A stretch of 64,000 nucleotides of DNA from NCBI GenBank assembly GCA_964368425.1, contig CAYJAP010000001.1:17712-81711 (forward strand), read 5' to 3'. Shown piece after piece: positions 17,549 to 27,626 of the stretch; position 1 is the stretch's first letter, and each line of letters begins with the position of its first letter. The notes under the pieces are model-generated. The model was not told the origin of the DNA and did no database searches. It saw only the letters and a program-made list of their open reading frames with translations. The DNA comes from CAYJAP01 sp964368425. Lineage in GTDB: Bacteria; Bacillota; Clostridia; Christensenellales; UBA1242. Made by a program: the position numbers and the translations under genes.

Positions 17549-19093
17549 ATGTTATCTATATTGAAAAGTTTTGGTCTAAATGGAATCAACGGATATGTGG
17601 TAAAAGTAGAGGTAGATGTTAGTAACGGATTACCGTCTTATGACATTGTTGGATTGGTTGGAACGAGTATAAAAGAGAGCAAAGAACGGGTTAAAAGTGC
17701 GATAAAAAACAGCGGATTTAGCTACCCGGTATCTAAGATAACGGTGAACTTAGCTCCTGCTAGTACTAAGAAAGATGGTCCTATATATGACTTATCAATA
17801 GCTTTAGGGATTTTAGCAGCTAATGCTGATAAGAATTACATAACGTTGGTTAAGGAAGCTCGGAAATATATAATTCTGGGTGAATTAGCTTTAGATGGTT
17901 CGGTTAGAAGGGTGAACGGGGTGTTGCCTGTTTTAATTGCCGCCCGTAAGGCTGGTTATACCAAAGTGATTGTGCCGGAAGAAAATTCGAAAGAGGCAAG
18001 TTTCATAGAAGGTTTGGAAGTCTACCCCGTTAAAAATCTTATTGAAGCTGTAGAGTTTTTAAACGGACAGATCGAAAAAACGCCTATACCTTTAAACAGC
18101 TTTACACAGGTTATTTCCACCAAAGAACAGGGAAATGATTTCTGTTATGTTAGAGGGCAGTCTAGTGCAAAAAGAGCACTGGAGATTGCTGCTGCAGGTG
18201 GGCATAATGTGTTGATGATAGGTCCTCCAGGTAGCGGAAAAACTATGTTAGCAAAGTGCTTTCCAAGTATATTACCGGAGTTGACGTTCGAAGAGGCACT
18301 AGAGGTTACTAAGATACACAGTATAGCGGGTACGTTGGATAGTGACGAAGGTATTGTGATGGTCCGTCCGTTCCGCTCTCCTCACCACACATCTACGACC
18401 ATCGCTCTGACAGGTGGCGGTAGAACCGCTAAACCGGGTGAGATTAGCCTTGCACATCATGGAGTGCTGTTTTTAGATGAGCTGCCTGAGTATAGTAGAC
18501 ACACGATTGAAACGCTACGCCAACCACTCGAGGATGGTGTTATATCCATCGCACGTGTGGAGAACACGGTGGAGTATCCTGCAAACTTTACAATGATAGC
18601 TAGCATGAACCCTTGTCCGTGTGGAAATTATGGGAGCAAAGATAAGGAATGTAAGTGCACTCCACAAACCATACATAAGTATTTACATAAATTATCTGGA
18701 CCTTTGATGGACAGAATAGATATTCATATTGAAGTAGACAGCGTAACCTACAACGAGATATCGGGAACACGTCTGGAAGAGCGTAGTGAAGATATAAAAG
18801 AGAGGGTGAACAAAGCTAGAAATATTCAGCTTGAGAGGTATTCTGGAGTAAAAATATTTAGCAATTCAAAGATGAAAGACTCTCAAATAAAGACTTTCTG
18901 TGAGTTAAACCTAAGTAGCGAAAAGCTATTGCGAACAGCGTTTGATAAACTTCATCTGAGTGCGAGAGCGTACAGCAGAATATTGAAAGTAGCAAGAACA
19001 ATAGCTGATTTAGAGGGTAGTAAAAATATCTTGGATGAGCATCTGATTGAGGCTATATCTTACAGAAGTTTAGATAAAAAATATTGGAATTAG
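17549..19093 (+). CDS. YifB/ComM family Mg-chelatase-like AAA+ ATPase
   Basis: 514 aa. The N-terminal Lon-protease-like fold (GLPSYDIVGL, ITVNLAPASTKKDGPIYDLSIALG) is followed by AAA+ Walker A GPPGSGKTMLAKCFPSILP, Walker B LFLDELPEY and sensor elements. The Cys-rich NPCPCGNYGSKDKECKC is typical of the family. ComM is a branch-migration helicase in natural transformation, and pairing with dprA supports that role, but the Firmicutes protein is less studied. An in-frame ATG upstream (17525) sits in the -10, so 17549 with AAGGGG 5 nt away is chosen. Confidence 0.9.
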   Translation: MLSILKSFGLNGINGYVVKVEVDVSNGLPSYDIVGLVGTSIKESKERVKSAIKNSGFSYPVSKITVNLAPASTKKDGPIYDLSIALGILAANADKNYITLVKEARKYIILGELALDGSVRRVNGVLPVLIAARKAGYTKVIVPEENSKEASFIEGLEVYPVKNLIEAVEFLNGQIEKTPIPLNSFTQVISTKEQGNDFCYVRGQSSAKRALEIAAAGGHNVLMIGPPGSGKTMLAKCFPSILPELTFEEALEVTKIHSIAGTLDSDEGIVMVRPFRSPHHTSTTIALTGGGRTAKPGEISLAHHGVLFLDELPEYSRHTIETLRQPLEDGVISIARVENTVEYPANFTMIASMNPCPCGNYGSKDKECKCTPQTIHKYLHKLSGPLMDRIDIHIEVDSVTYNEISGTRLEERSEDIKERVNKARNIQLERYSGVKIFSNSKMKDSQIKTFCELNLSSEKLLRTAFDKLHLSARAYSRILKVARTIADLEGSKNILDEHLIEAISYRSLDKKYWN

Positions 19094-19097
19094 GGTT

Positions 19098-20180
19098 ATG
19101 TTTAAGGAAGAAGAGAAGGTTGCAGTTTGGTTAAGTTCATATAATAAGATTAGCGTGAAAAAATATTACGCTTTGTTAGAGTTGTATCCCGACGCTAAGT
19201 CTCTTTATGCTAACTTCGAAAAGGATAGTAATAAGATTACTAAACTTATAGATAAAACTGCTTACGAGTATCTGAAAGAGGCTAAAAAAAGTGACTTGAA
19301 AAACTATTTGCAAAATCTCGAGAAGTCTGATATAAAAGTAGTTACCTACTACAGTGAAGGTTATCCGGAAACGTTGAAGCAGACAAGCCAACCACCGCTG
19401 GTGTTATATTGTAGAGGAGATATTTCTCTTTTAAACTCTAACTGTTTGGCTATAGTTGGTACTCGTAGGAGTAGTAGATACGGTCGGGATATAACAGAGA
19501 AATTCGCCAAGGCACTTAGTGATGCTGGACTTACAATCGTTAGTGGTTTAGCTGATGGAATCGATAGCGTCGCTCATAAAAGTGTGTTAGAGGTGGGTGG
19601 CAAAACCATCGCTGTTCTGGGTAGTGGTTTGAACGAAGTGTATCCCGCAACCAACAGACCACTGGCAGCTAAAATTATCGAGCAGGGCGGTCTTGTCATA
19701 AGTGAGTACAAGCCAAATGAGAAGCCTCAGACTTATTACTTTCCGTACAGAAACAGGATTATTGCAGGTTTATCAGCTGGGGTGCTGATAACAGAAGCGA
19801 CAGAAAAGAGCGGTAGTATGCATACCAAAGAATATGCTTGCGAATACGGTAAAGAGATATACGTCGTACCTGGACGGATAGATGATATATACTCCAAAGG
19901 ATGTAACGAGATCATCAAGACTTGTCAGGGATGTATGGTAACATCTCCAGCTGATATACTCGAAACATTACATATTGAGTATTCGGAAAAACCATCCAAG
20001 GGTATACAGGCGACGATGGAAGAGGAAGTGATTCTAAACATATTAGAAGACGGTGAAAAACATTTAGAAGAGTTATTGGATAAGACGTCTTTTGAGGTTA
20101 AAAAGTTAAACACTTTATTAACTCGTATGGAGTTAATGGGTATGATAAAAAAGTTGACAGGGAATTATTACAGCAAATAA
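19098..20180 (+). CDS. dprA: DNA processing protein DprA (Smf)
   Basis: 360 aa. An N-terminal SAM-like region precedes the Rossmann fold with VGTRRSSRYGRDI, IVSGLADGIDSVAH, AVLGSGLNEVYPATNRPLA and YYFPYRNRIIAGLS, followed by a winged-helix C-terminal domain (about residues 295-360). DprA loads RecA on incoming single-stranded DNA. It starts 4 nt after yifB and is 10 nt from topA, the usual yifB-dprA-topA order. Confidence 0.96.
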   Translation: MFKEEEKVAVWLSSYNKISVKKYYALLELYPDAKSLYANFEKDSNKITKLIDKTAYEYLKEAKKSDLKNYLQNLEKSDIKVVTYYSEGYPETLKQTSQPPLVLYCRGDISLLNSNCLAIVGTRRSSRYGRDITEKFAKALSDAGLTIVSGLADGIDSVAHKSVLEVGGKTIAVLGSGLNEVYPATNRPLAAKIIEQGGLVISEYKPNEKPQTYYFPYRNRIIAGLSAGVLITEATEKSGSMHTKEYACEYGKEIYVVPGRIDDIYSKGCNEIIKTCQGCMVTSPADILETLHIEYSEKPSKGIQATMEEEVILNILEDGEKHLEELLDKTSFEVKKLNTLLTRMELMGMIKKLTGNYYSK

Positions 20181-20190
20181 CGGAGGATTT

Positions 20191-22311
20191 ATGAAGTTAG
20201 TAATCATTGAGGGTGTGGCTAAACAGGAGACTGTAAAGAAATATTTAGGAGCAGACTACCAGGTTGTTGCTACAAAAGGGCACATAATAGATTTGCCCTC
20301 AAATTCTTTGGCGGTTGACGTTAAAAACAATTTTAAACCTCAATATGAGGTAATGAAAGATAAACAGCAGATTGTAAAATCATTAAAGGAGAAAGCAAAA
20401 AAGGCGGATAAAGTATATTTAGCGACTGACCCTGACCGTGAAGGAGAGGCCATTAGCTGGCACTTGTGTAACGTTCTTGATATAGATGAGAAGAGTCCAG
20501 TAAGAATTGTGTTTAACGAAATATCTAAAAATGCAATCACCAAAAGTTTAGAGCATCCTCGTGGAATAGACAGAAATCTGGTTGATGCTTATCAGGCTAG
20601 AAGGGTGCTAGACAGATTAGTTGGTTACAAAATTTCTCCTATACTGTGTAGAAAGATACAACCTAAACTGAGTGCAGGTAGGGTGCAAAGTGCAACACTA
20701 AAATTGATAGTAGATAGAGAAAAAGAGATTCGTGCTTTTAAGCCTGAAGAGTATTGGACACTACAATCTATCCTAGCGAAGAAAGATAATAAAAGCTCTT
20801 CCTTTGTATCTGCTCTACAGAAAATTTCTGGCAAAAAAGCAAATATTAAAAGTAAAGAAAGTATGGATGTAGTTTTATCTGAGCTTTCAGATAAGTACAT
20901 TGTTAAGGCTATAAAAAAGAGCGTAACCAAGTCACATGCAGCGGCTCCTTTTACAACCAGTAGTATGCAACAAGAGGCTATTAACAAGCTGGGCATGAAC
21001 ATTAAAAGAGTATCAGAAACTGCTCAACAACTTTACGAAGGTGTTTCATTGGGTGCAGAGGGAAAAGTAGCGTTAGTTACATATATAAGAACAGACTCGG
21101 TGAGAGTTAGTCCTGATGCTATTGCTATGGCAAAATCCTACATCACAGAGAAGTTCGGGGCAAAATATTTACCTAAGACGCCAAACTTTTATAAGAGCAA
21201 AGCTTCCGCTCAAGATGCACACGAGGCTATACGTCCGATATCTCTTGATAGAACTCCAGAGTCCGTTAAGGATTTGATATCTAATGATTGTTATAGATTG
21301 TATAGGTTAATATACAATAAGTTTCTAGCCAGTCAGATGACTGAGGCTTTGTATGATTCTGTTAGTATCGATATAGAAAACGGAAAATATTTGTTCAAAG
21401 CAACAGGAAAAACTCTTACTTTCGAAGGTTTCTTAGCGGCGTACAAAATGGATAAAGTTGCTAAAAAGACAGATAAAGAAGAGGAAGAAAATCTTGAAGA
21501 AAATGATCTTATTCCAGAGTTAAAAGAAGGCGAAGAAGTTATTTGTCAAAAGTTAAATCCACAACAAAAGTTTACTAAGGCGCCAGCTCGGTTTACTGAA
21601 GCATCGTTGGTTAAAGAAATGGAAGAAAAGGGTATTGGTCGTCCGGCAACCTACACGCAAACTATTACTCGTTTAGCAAACCGTACTTATACCGAGAGAG
21701 ATGGAAAGACGCTAGTTCCGACGGAATTAGGATTTAAAGTTTGTGAGCTATTGGAGAAGTATTTCTACGATATAGTAGACGTTCAATTTACTGCTTCGAT
21801 GGAAGATAAATTGGATCAGATTTCTGATGAAGCTACCACATGGCAAGATATCATCAGTAAGTTCTATCACTACTTGGAGAAAAAACTTATCGCCGCTACA
21901 GGCGACTCTGAAAAGTTTAAAATACCGCCGAAAGAAACAGATGTTAAATGTGACAAATGTGGCAGTCCTATGGTAATACGTAATGGCAGATATGGTGAGT
22001 TTATGGCATGTAGTAACTATCCAGCGTGTAAAAACATTCATAACATGTCAAAAGAAGTAGCTAAATGTCCAAAATGTGGGGGAAGTGCTATAGAGAGAAA
22101 AAGTAAAAAAGGGAAAACTTTCTATGGCTGTTCTAACTATCCTAAATGTAATTTTATATCTTGGGAAGTTCCTGTAGAAGAGAAATGTCCGGAATGTAAT
22201 GAATATATGACTAAAAAGAATGTCTACGGAAACACACGAATTAAATGTAGTGCTTGTAACTATTCTCGTACAGAAAAAAGTTCGAAGAAAGAAGAAGATA
22301 ATCAGGAATAG
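20191..22311 (+). CDS. topA: DNA topoisomerase I
   Basis: 706-aa type IA topoisomerase that relaxes negative supercoils. The Toprim start LVIIEGVAKQETVKKYLG retains the catalytic Glu and Lys, but the usual ESPAK reads EGVAK. Toprim acidic residues are in YLATDPDREGEAISWHL. The active-site Tyr is in TYIRTDS and EEKGIGRPATYTQTI is present. The C-terminus has three zinc ribbons (CDKCG...C, CPKCG...C, CPECN...C). CGGAGG precedes the ATG. Confidence 0.97.
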   Translation: MKLVIIEGVAKQETVKKYLGADYQVVATKGHIIDLPSNSLAVDVKNNFKPQYEVMKDKQQIVKSLKEKAKKADKVYLATDPDREGEAISWHLCNVLDIDEKSPVRIVFNEISKNAITKSLEHPRGIDRNLVDAYQARRVLDRLVGYKISPILCRKIQPKLSAGRVQSATLKLIVDREKEIRAFKPEEYWTLQSILAKKDNKSSSFVSALQKISGKKANIKSKESMDVVLSELSDKYIVKAIKKSVTKSHAAAPFTTSSMQQEAINKLGMNIKRVSETAQQLYEGVSLGAEGKVALVTYIRTDSVRVSPDAIAMAKSYITEKFGAKYLPKTPNFYKSKASAQDAHEAIRPISLDRTPESVKDLISNDCYRLYRLIYNKFLASQMTEALYDSVSIDIENGKYLFKATGKTLTFEGFLAAYKMDKVAKKTDKEEEENLEENDLIPELKEGEEVICQKLNPQQKFTKAPARFTEASLVKEMEEKGIGRPATYTQTITRLANRTYTERDGKTLVPTELGFKVCELLEKYFYDIVDVQFTASMEDKLDQISDEATTWQDIISKFYHYLEKKLIAATGDSEKFKIPPKETDVKCDKCGSPMVIRNGRYGEFMACSNYPACKNIHNMSKEVAKCPKCGGSAIERKSKKGKTFYGCSNYPKCNFISWEVPVEEKCPECNEYMTKKNVYGNTRIKCSACNYSRTEKSSKKEEDNQE

Positions 22312-22343
22312 TTATAATATAATAACAAAAATCAAGAGGGCAT

Positions 22344-23654
22344 ATGGCGGTCATTAATATTATAGGTGGCGGGTTAGCAGGTTCAGAATGTGCCTATCAA
22401 TTAGCAAAGCGAGGGCACAAGGTAAAGTTGTTCGAGATGAAACCTCGTAAATTTACACCTGCTCACAAGAACCAAAATATGGCAGAGTTAGTCTGTTCAA
22501 ATAGTTTAAAAAATAATCAGTTACACACAGCGGGAGGGCTGTTAAAAGAGGAGTTGCGTCTTCTCGATTCTTTATTGATTGCTTGTGCAGATAAATGTAA
22601 AGTCCCAGCGGGAAACGCGTTAGCGGTTGATAGAGAAGTTTTTAGTGAACTGGTTACTGCTGCTCTAAAACAAAATAAAAACGTAGAGATTATCTCAGAA
22701 GAAGTATCTGAGATTGACACCACGATTCCAACGATTGTTGCTACGGGTCCGCTGACGAGCGAGTTGCTATCAGTAAATTTACAGCAGTTGCTGGGAGATT
22801 ATTTATATTTTTTTGATGCTATCGCTCCTATCGTGGACGCAGATAGTATAGATTTTTCTCGGGCATTTATAGGAAACAGGTATGGCAACGCGGGGGAAGG
22901 AGATTATATAAACTGTGAGATGGATCAAGAAGAGTATACGGAATTTTATAATAATCTTATTTCAGCGAAGACTGTTGAACTAGCCTCTTTTGAAAACAAA
23001 GTATACGAAGATTGTATGCCCGTTGAGGTATTGGCAAAACGAGGGTACAAGGGTTTATTATTTGGACCGATGAAACCAGTAGGTCTGCGAAATCCTGTAA
23101 CTGATAAACGTCCGTACGCAGTTGTTCAGCTACGCAAAGAAAGTCTGTTGAATAACATGTATAACCTTGTAGGGTTTCAGACTAACCTGACTTTTCCTGA
23201 ACAAAAAAGAGTGTTTTCGCTCATACCAGCGTTAAAAAATGCAGAGTTTTCAAAGTACGGAGTCATGCATAGAAACAGCTATGTTAATGCTCCTAAAGTG
23301 CTCAACAGATATTTCCAGTGTAGAGATTATCCAAACGTTTTTATAGCAGGACAGTTGAGTGGTGTTGAGGGGTATGTAGAGAGTATAGCTAGCGGGTTGG
23401 TTGCGGCTATCAACATGGACATGTGGCTGAAAAACAGTCCTTTAATAGATTTCACAAGTGATACAATGATAGGTGGGTTACAGCGATACATTGAGCAGTC
23501 GTCGGCTAACAACTTCCAGCCTATGGGTGCTAACATGGGATTATTAAATGGCGTAAATATACGTGAAAAAGACAAGGTGAAGAAGTACACGATGTTGGCT
23601 GAAAAATCTATAAAACATGTGAAACAACTAGTAAAAGAGTATAATTTATGTTAG
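22344..23654 (+). CDS. trmFO: Methylenetetrahydrofolate-tRNA-(uracil-5-)-methyltransferase TrmFO
   Basis: 436-aa flavoprotein that methylates U54 of tRNA with methylene-THF. The FAD-binding INIIGGGLAGSECAYQLAKR begins the protein. ELVCSNSLKNNQ, GPMKPVGL, VQLRKE and FIAGQLSGVEGYVES are family hallmarks. It follows topA by 32 nt and precedes hslVU, the Bacillus codY-locus order (topA-trmFO-xerC-hslVU), but xerC and codY are absent. Confidence 0.96.
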   Translation: MAVINIIGGGLAGSECAYQLAKRGHKVKLFEMKPRKFTPAHKNQNMAELVCSNSLKNNQLHTAGGLLKEELRLLDSLLIACADKCKVPAGNALAVDREVFSELVTAALKQNKNVEIISEEVSEIDTTIPTIVATGPLTSELLSVNLQQLLGDYLYFFDAIAPIVDADSIDFSRAFIGNRYGNAGEGDYINCEMDQEEYTEFYNNLISAKTVELASFENKVYEDCMPVEVLAKRGYKGLLFGPMKPVGLRNPVTDKRPYAVVQLRKESLLNNMYNLVGFQTNLTFPEQKRVFSLIPALKNAEFSKYGVMHRNSYVNAPKVLNRYFQCRDYPNVFIAGQLSGVEGYVESIASGLVAAINMDMWLKNSPLIDFTSDTMIGGLQRYIEQSSANNFQPMGANMGLLNGVNIREKDKVKKYTMLAEKSIKHVKQLVKEYNLC

Positions 23655-23729
23655 AATATCCTCAGCAGAAGATACAAACGTAGGCTTGGTTAAAAGCTAG
23701 GATAAGATATTGAAGATAAAGGAGTAGAG

Positions 23730-24266
23730 ATGGAAGATATGAGAGGAACGACGATTGTTGCTGTTAAACGTGATGGTAAAATTGCCATAGCTGGTGATGG
23801 TCAAGTTACCATAGGCGAGAAAGTTATTATGAAAGGAAATGCTGTAAAAGTTCGTAGAATATTCAACGACAAAGTGGTTGTTGGATTTGCTGGATCTGTG
23901 GCAGATGCTTTTTCATTAACAAATAGATTTGAGGAACTATTGCAAAAATTTAATGGTAATTTGATGCGTAGTGCGGTTGAATTAGCTATAGGTTTTAGAG
24001 ACGACAAATATATCAGAAAGCTTGAGGCTATGATGTTAGTAGCAGATAAAGATACCTTGCTATTAGTATCTGGTACAGGGGAAGTAATCGACCCTGAGTT
24101 TGGTGTTTGTGCAATCGGCAGCGGAGGCAACTATGCTTTTGCAGCGGGTAAAGCGTTGATGGAAAATACCAAGTTAAGTGCGAAAGATATCGCGTACAAG
24201 AGTATAGAAATTGCAAGTGAGATTTGTGTATTTACCAATAATAATATCACTTGTGAGGAGGTTTAA
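23730..24266 (+). CDS. hslV: ATP-dependent protease subunit HslV (ClpQ)
   Basis: 178-aa proteasome-like peptidase. The mature N-terminal nucleophile is probably the first Thr of GTTIVAVKRDG after removal of a short propeptide (Met-Glu-Asp-Met-Arg-Gly). IAGDGQVTIGEKVIMKGNAVKVRR and IGSGGNYAFAAGKAL match the family. A start at the second Met cannot be excluded; AAAGGAG favours the first. It forms the HslVU complex with the next gene. Confidence 0.95.
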   Translation: MEDMRGTTIVAVKRDGKIAIAGDGQVTIGEKVIMKGNAVKVRRIFNDKVVVGFAGSVADAFSLTNRFEELLQKFNGNLMRSAVELAIGFRDDKYIRKLEAMMLVADKDTLLLVSGTGEVIDPEFGVCAIGSGGNYAFAAGKALMENTKLSAKDIAYKSIEIASEICVFTNNNITCEEV

Positions 24267-24269
24267 TTT

Positions 24270-25586
24270 ATGGTAATGAGTTTATCTCCAAAAGAGACTG
24301 TAAGAGAGTTAGATAAATATATCATAGGTCAGTCTAAAGCCAAAAGAGCGGTTGCTGTTGCATTGAGAAATAGATATAGACGTAGCAAATTAACGACAGA
24401 GATGAGAGATGAAATTACTCCTAAAAACATTATTATGCAAGGTCCAACTGGGGTGGGAAAGACAGAGATTGCTCGTCGTTTAGCGAGGTTGGTTAATGCT
24501 CCGTTCGTAAAAGTTGAAGCTACTAAATTCACAGAGGTTGGATACGTTGGTCGTGACTGTGAAAGTATGATTAGAGACTTGGTTGAAGTTGCGGTTAGAA
24601 TTATTAAAGAAGAAAAAATGAACGATGTTAAAGAAAAGGCAAACAACGTTGTTATAAATAAGATTGCAGATGTTCTTTACCCACTACGAAAACAACAACT
24701 TCCCGATGCAGATAGTTTTGAGCTGAGAGAAACGTTAATTCAGGAAATCGGTTCAGGCAAGCTAGATAAAGAGATGATAGAAATATCTGTGTCAGAAACT
24801 CCAAAGGCTATTGGTATGGTTCCTGGTATGGGTGCTGAAATGGACTTAAGTGGGATGTTAGGAAGTATTTTTCCTGCACAAAAGAAACGTAAAAAATTAT
24901 CTGTAGCAAAGGCAAAAGAGCTGTTGTTCCAAGAAGAGGCTTCAAAACTCATCGACAACGACAATGTTAATAGTGAAGCGATAGAGCTGGCTGAACAAAA
25001 CGGTATTATTTTTATAGATGAGATAGATAAGATTGCAAGCAAAGGTCCAAGTAAAGGTCCAGATGTTAGTAGAGAAGGTGTGCAGAGAGACATATTACCG
25101 CTCGTTGAAGGAAGCTCTGTAACGACGAAATATGGTGTAATAAAGACTGACTATATCCTTTTCATTGCTGCTGGCGCGTTCCACATGAGCAAGGTAGAAG
25201 ACCTTATTCCTGAGTTTCAAGGAAGATTTCCTATCCGAGTGGAATTGCAAAATTTGACCAAGGATGACTTCTACGATATCCTGATCCAACCTAAAAACGC
25301 TCTGACTTTACAGTATCAAGAGTTGTTGAAAGTGGATAATATTAAGCTAACATTCACAGAAGATGCGTTACGGCAGATTGCAGAAATTGCAGAAAGGGAA
25401 AATGAAACTAGTGAAAATATAGGGGCTAGACGTCTACACACTATCATGGAGTTTTTGCTTGAAGATATAAGTTTTAATGCTACTGGGGAGCACCCTCAAC
25501 TAGCTGTCAAGATAGATAAAAATTATGTGATCAATGCCTTCAAAGAAACAAACAAGAAGTATGATTTGAAAAAATATGTCCTTTAA
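24270..25586 (+). CDS. hslU: ATP-dependent protease ATPase subunit HslU (ClpY)
   Basis: 438-aa AAA+ unfoldase. Walker A is GPTGVGKTEIARRLA, then FVKVEATKFTEVGYVGRD (pore loop GYVG). An intermediate I-domain spans about residues 110-235. Walker B is GIIFIDEIDKIA, with AGAFHMSKVEDLIPEFQGRFPIRV and the sensor-2 NIGARRLHTIMEFLLE. The C-terminal tail docks into HslV. It starts 3 nt after hslV. Confidence 0.97.
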   Translation: MVMSLSPKETVRELDKYIIGQSKAKRAVAVALRNRYRRSKLTTEMRDEITPKNIIMQGPTGVGKTEIARRLARLVNAPFVKVEATKFTEVGYVGRDCESMIRDLVEVAVRIIKEEKMNDVKEKANNVVINKIADVLYPLRKQQLPDADSFELRETLIQEIGSGKLDKEMIEISVSETPKAIGMVPGMGAEMDLSGMLGSIFPAQKKRKKLSVAKAKELLFQEEASKLIDNDNVNSEAIELAEQNGIIFIDEIDKIASKGPSKGPDVSREGVQRDILPLVEGSSVTTKYGVIKTDYILFIAAGAFHMSKVEDLIPEFQGRFPIRVELQNLTKDDFYDILIQPKNALTLQYQELLKVDNIKLTFTEDALRQIAEIAERENETSENIGARRLHTIMEFLLEDISFNATGEHPQLAVKIDKNYVINAFKETNKKYDLKKYVL

Positions 25587-25634
25587 TCTTACGAAATAAC
25601 ACACAGAAATTTATATTTACAGCCACTAATTAGG

Positions 25635-25663
25635 TTGAAAATATAAATTTTTTATTGTATAAT
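25635..25663 (+). promoter_or_regulatory. Sigma-A promoter for hisS
   Basis: TTGAAA (25635-25640), 17 nt, TATAAT (25658-25663). The leader is under 20 nt, so no T-box fits. Confidence 0.8.
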
Positions 25664-25687
25664 AAAGCTAGTCTTACGAGGTATACG

Positions 25688-26923
25688 ATGATAAATATTC
25701 CAAAAGGAACAAAGGATATTTTGCCTAGAGATAGTTTTAGATGGCAGAAGGTCCGAGAAGCGGCGCAAAAAACCGCTAGACGTTTTAATATTAAAGAGAT
25801 AATCACACCAGTATTTGAACATACTGAACTTTTCGTCCGCGGCGTTGGAAAGGGAAGTGACATAGTGAACAAAGAAATGTACACTTTTCTCGATAAAGGA
25901 AACAGAAGCATTACTCTAAAGCCAGAAGGGACAGCGGGCGTTGCTCGTAGTTTCATAGAGAATGGCTTATTCAACGATACATTACCTCTAAAGATGTACT
26001 ATATAACAAATTGTTTCAGATATGAAAAACCACAAGAAGGCAGGTTAAGACAGCATACTCAATTTGGAGTGGAGCTGTATGGTTCGGACAGTGTGGAAAG
26101 CGATGTAGAGATTTTACAGATAGCACTTGATTTTTACAAAAACTTTGGTGTAGAACCGAGTGTCGTTATAAATAACTTAGGCTGTGAAGGCTGTAAGCAT
26201 AATTTTGTTAAGCAGTTACAAGAATTTTATAAACCGCACTTAAAAGATATGTGTCCAGATTGCAACAACAGATATAAAAATAATCCTTTGAGAATTCTAG
26301 ATTGCAAGGTCGCAGAGTGTAAAGAGGTTTCTAAGAATGCACCTAAGATGAGCGATTTTCTCTGTGAAGGTTGCAAAGTAAGATTTGCTAACTTCAAGAA
26401 GTTATTAGAATCAGCGGGTATAAAGTATACACAGAGTGACACGTTAGTTCGTGGACTTGATTATTACACTGGATTTGTATTTGAGTTTGTCGACCATAAA
26501 GGGTTCACTCTAAGTGGTGGCGGAAGATACAATAACCTAATTGAGGAGCTAGGTGGTAAGCCAACTCCTGTGGTAGGCTTTGGTATAGGAGTAGAAAGAT
26601 TACTTATGTATTTACAGCAGATAGGTAAAGATATAACAGAGGACAACAAGTTAGATGTTTATATCCTAAGTCTTGCTGATAACAGTGAAGAGATTATTTC
26701 GTTAGCAAAATTGTTACGTGAAAATGATATTAGTGTAGAAACAGACTTATTACATCGTAGTATGAAAGCTCAGTTAAAATATGCAAACAAAACAGAGTGC
26801 AAGTATGTTATTTTCGTCGGGGATGACGAAATTGCTAAAAAAGAGTATGTAATAAAAAACATGTTCACAGGCGAGCAACAGAGTATTAAAAAGGATAAAA
26901 TTGTAGATTTTATTAAAAAATAA
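25688..26923 (+). CDS. hisS: Histidyl-tRNA synthetase
   Basis: 411-aa class II synthetase starting MINIPKGTKDILP. Motif 2 is YYITNCFRYEKPQEGRLRQHTQFGVE, and the histidine-binding motif is LVRGLDYYTGFVFEF. Motif 3 is GFGIGVERLLM. The anticodon-binding domain is at the C-terminus. A Cys-rich middle segment (CEGC, CPDC, CEGC at about 155-240) suggests a small zinc site. An upstream in-frame ATG lies in the -10 region, so 25688 with ACGAGG is chosen. aspS, the usual neighbour, is absent. Confidence 0.96.
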   Translation: MINIPKGTKDILPRDSFRWQKVREAAQKTARRFNIKEIITPVFEHTELFVRGVGKGSDIVNKEMYTFLDKGNRSITLKPEGTAGVARSFIENGLFNDTLPLKMYYITNCFRYEKPQEGRLRQHTQFGVELYGSDSVESDVEILQIALDFYKNFGVEPSVVINNLGCEGCKHNFVKQLQEFYKPHLKDMCPDCNNRYKNNPLRILDCKVAECKEVSKNAPKMSDFLCEGCKVRFANFKKLLESAGIKYTQSDTLVRGLDYYTGFVFEFVDHKGFTLSGGGRYNNLIEELGGKPTPVVGFGIGVERLLMYLQQIGKDITEDNKLDVYILSLADNSEEIISLAKLLRENDISVETDLLHRSMKAQLKYANKTECKYVIFVGDDEIAKKEYVIKNMFTGEQQSIKKDKIVDFIKK

Positions 26924-26939
26924 GTTGTTAGGAGGGTCT

Positions 26940-27617
26940 ATGACAGAAATGCTTAGAAAAGGAAATGCAATAAAACTCAACAGGGCGACGGTGGCGGTAA
27001 TAGGTATAGGTAGTGTTGGCGGATATGTTTGTGAAATGTTAGCCAGGGCGGGGGTAGGAAGTATCACAGTTGTGGATTATGATATTGTGGACAGGTCACA
27101 TCTCGGTAAACAGTTAGTTGCTACTTACTCTACTATCGGACAGTCAAAGGTTGCAGTTATAAAGAAAAGGATATTGGATATAAATCCAGGCTGTGTTGTA
27201 ACAGAGTATAACTTAAAGTTTAAGGAGTCATCGGCGAACCTAGTGTTGTCAGGACATGTGGATTATGTTATTGATACAATGGATATAATTACTACAAAAG
27301 CATTTCTAGCTAGATTCTGCAAAGACAAAGGGATTCCCGTAATAAGTGCGATAGCTCCTACGATAAAATGTCAAATTCCGTTCTTCGATGTTATTGATAT
27401 AAGTAAAAGCAAAGAGGAACTTGCTCAAACGATGGTGGCTAAACTGAAGGCTGTGGGTGTAACAAAGCATGAGATCGTATGTAACACGAGAAAAATTACA
27501 TCTTGTGATGGCGAGGTACTAGCTAATGCTGTATATTACCCAGTTATGTGTGCAGGGGTGATCACTGCCTATGTTGTAAAAAAGTTATTCAATTCTGGAA
27601 TAGAAAATAAAAAATAA
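26940..27617 (+). CDS. E1-like ThiF/TcdA family protein, probable tRNA threonylcarbamoyladenosine dehydratase
   Basis: 225-aa E1-like fold. ATP-binding GIGSVGGYVCEMLARAGVG (about residues 22-40) is followed by VVDYDIVDRSHLGKQLVAT, SKVAVIKKRILDINP and DYVIDTMDIITTKAFL. This matches TcdA/CsdL, which cyclises t6A37 in tRNA. The C-terminal segment is shorter than in E. coli. GGAGGG 5-6 nt before the ATG decides the start over an in-frame TTG. It heads a run with trxA, nifS and iscU; CsdL likewise works with a cysteine desulfurase in E. coli. Confidence 0.8.
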   Translation: MTEMLRKGNAIKLNRATVAVIGIGSVGGYVCEMLARAGVGSITVVDYDIVDRSHLGKQLVATYSTIGQSKVAVIKKRILDINPGCVVTEYNLKFKESSANLVLSGHVDYVIDTMDIITTKAFLARFCKDKGIPVISAIAPTIKCQIPFFDVIDISKSKEELAQTMVAKLKAVGVTKHEIVCNTRKITSCDGEVLANAVYYPVMCAGVITAYVVKKLFNSGIENKK

Positions 27618-27626
27618 GAGGGAAAA

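Noticed and set aside
23655..23729. Promoter for hslVU
   Set aside because: No -35/-10 pair with acceptable spacing; read-through from trmFO is equally likely.
25587..25687. T-box leader for hisS
   Set aside because: The promoter sits about 25 nt before the ATG, leaving no room for a T-box.
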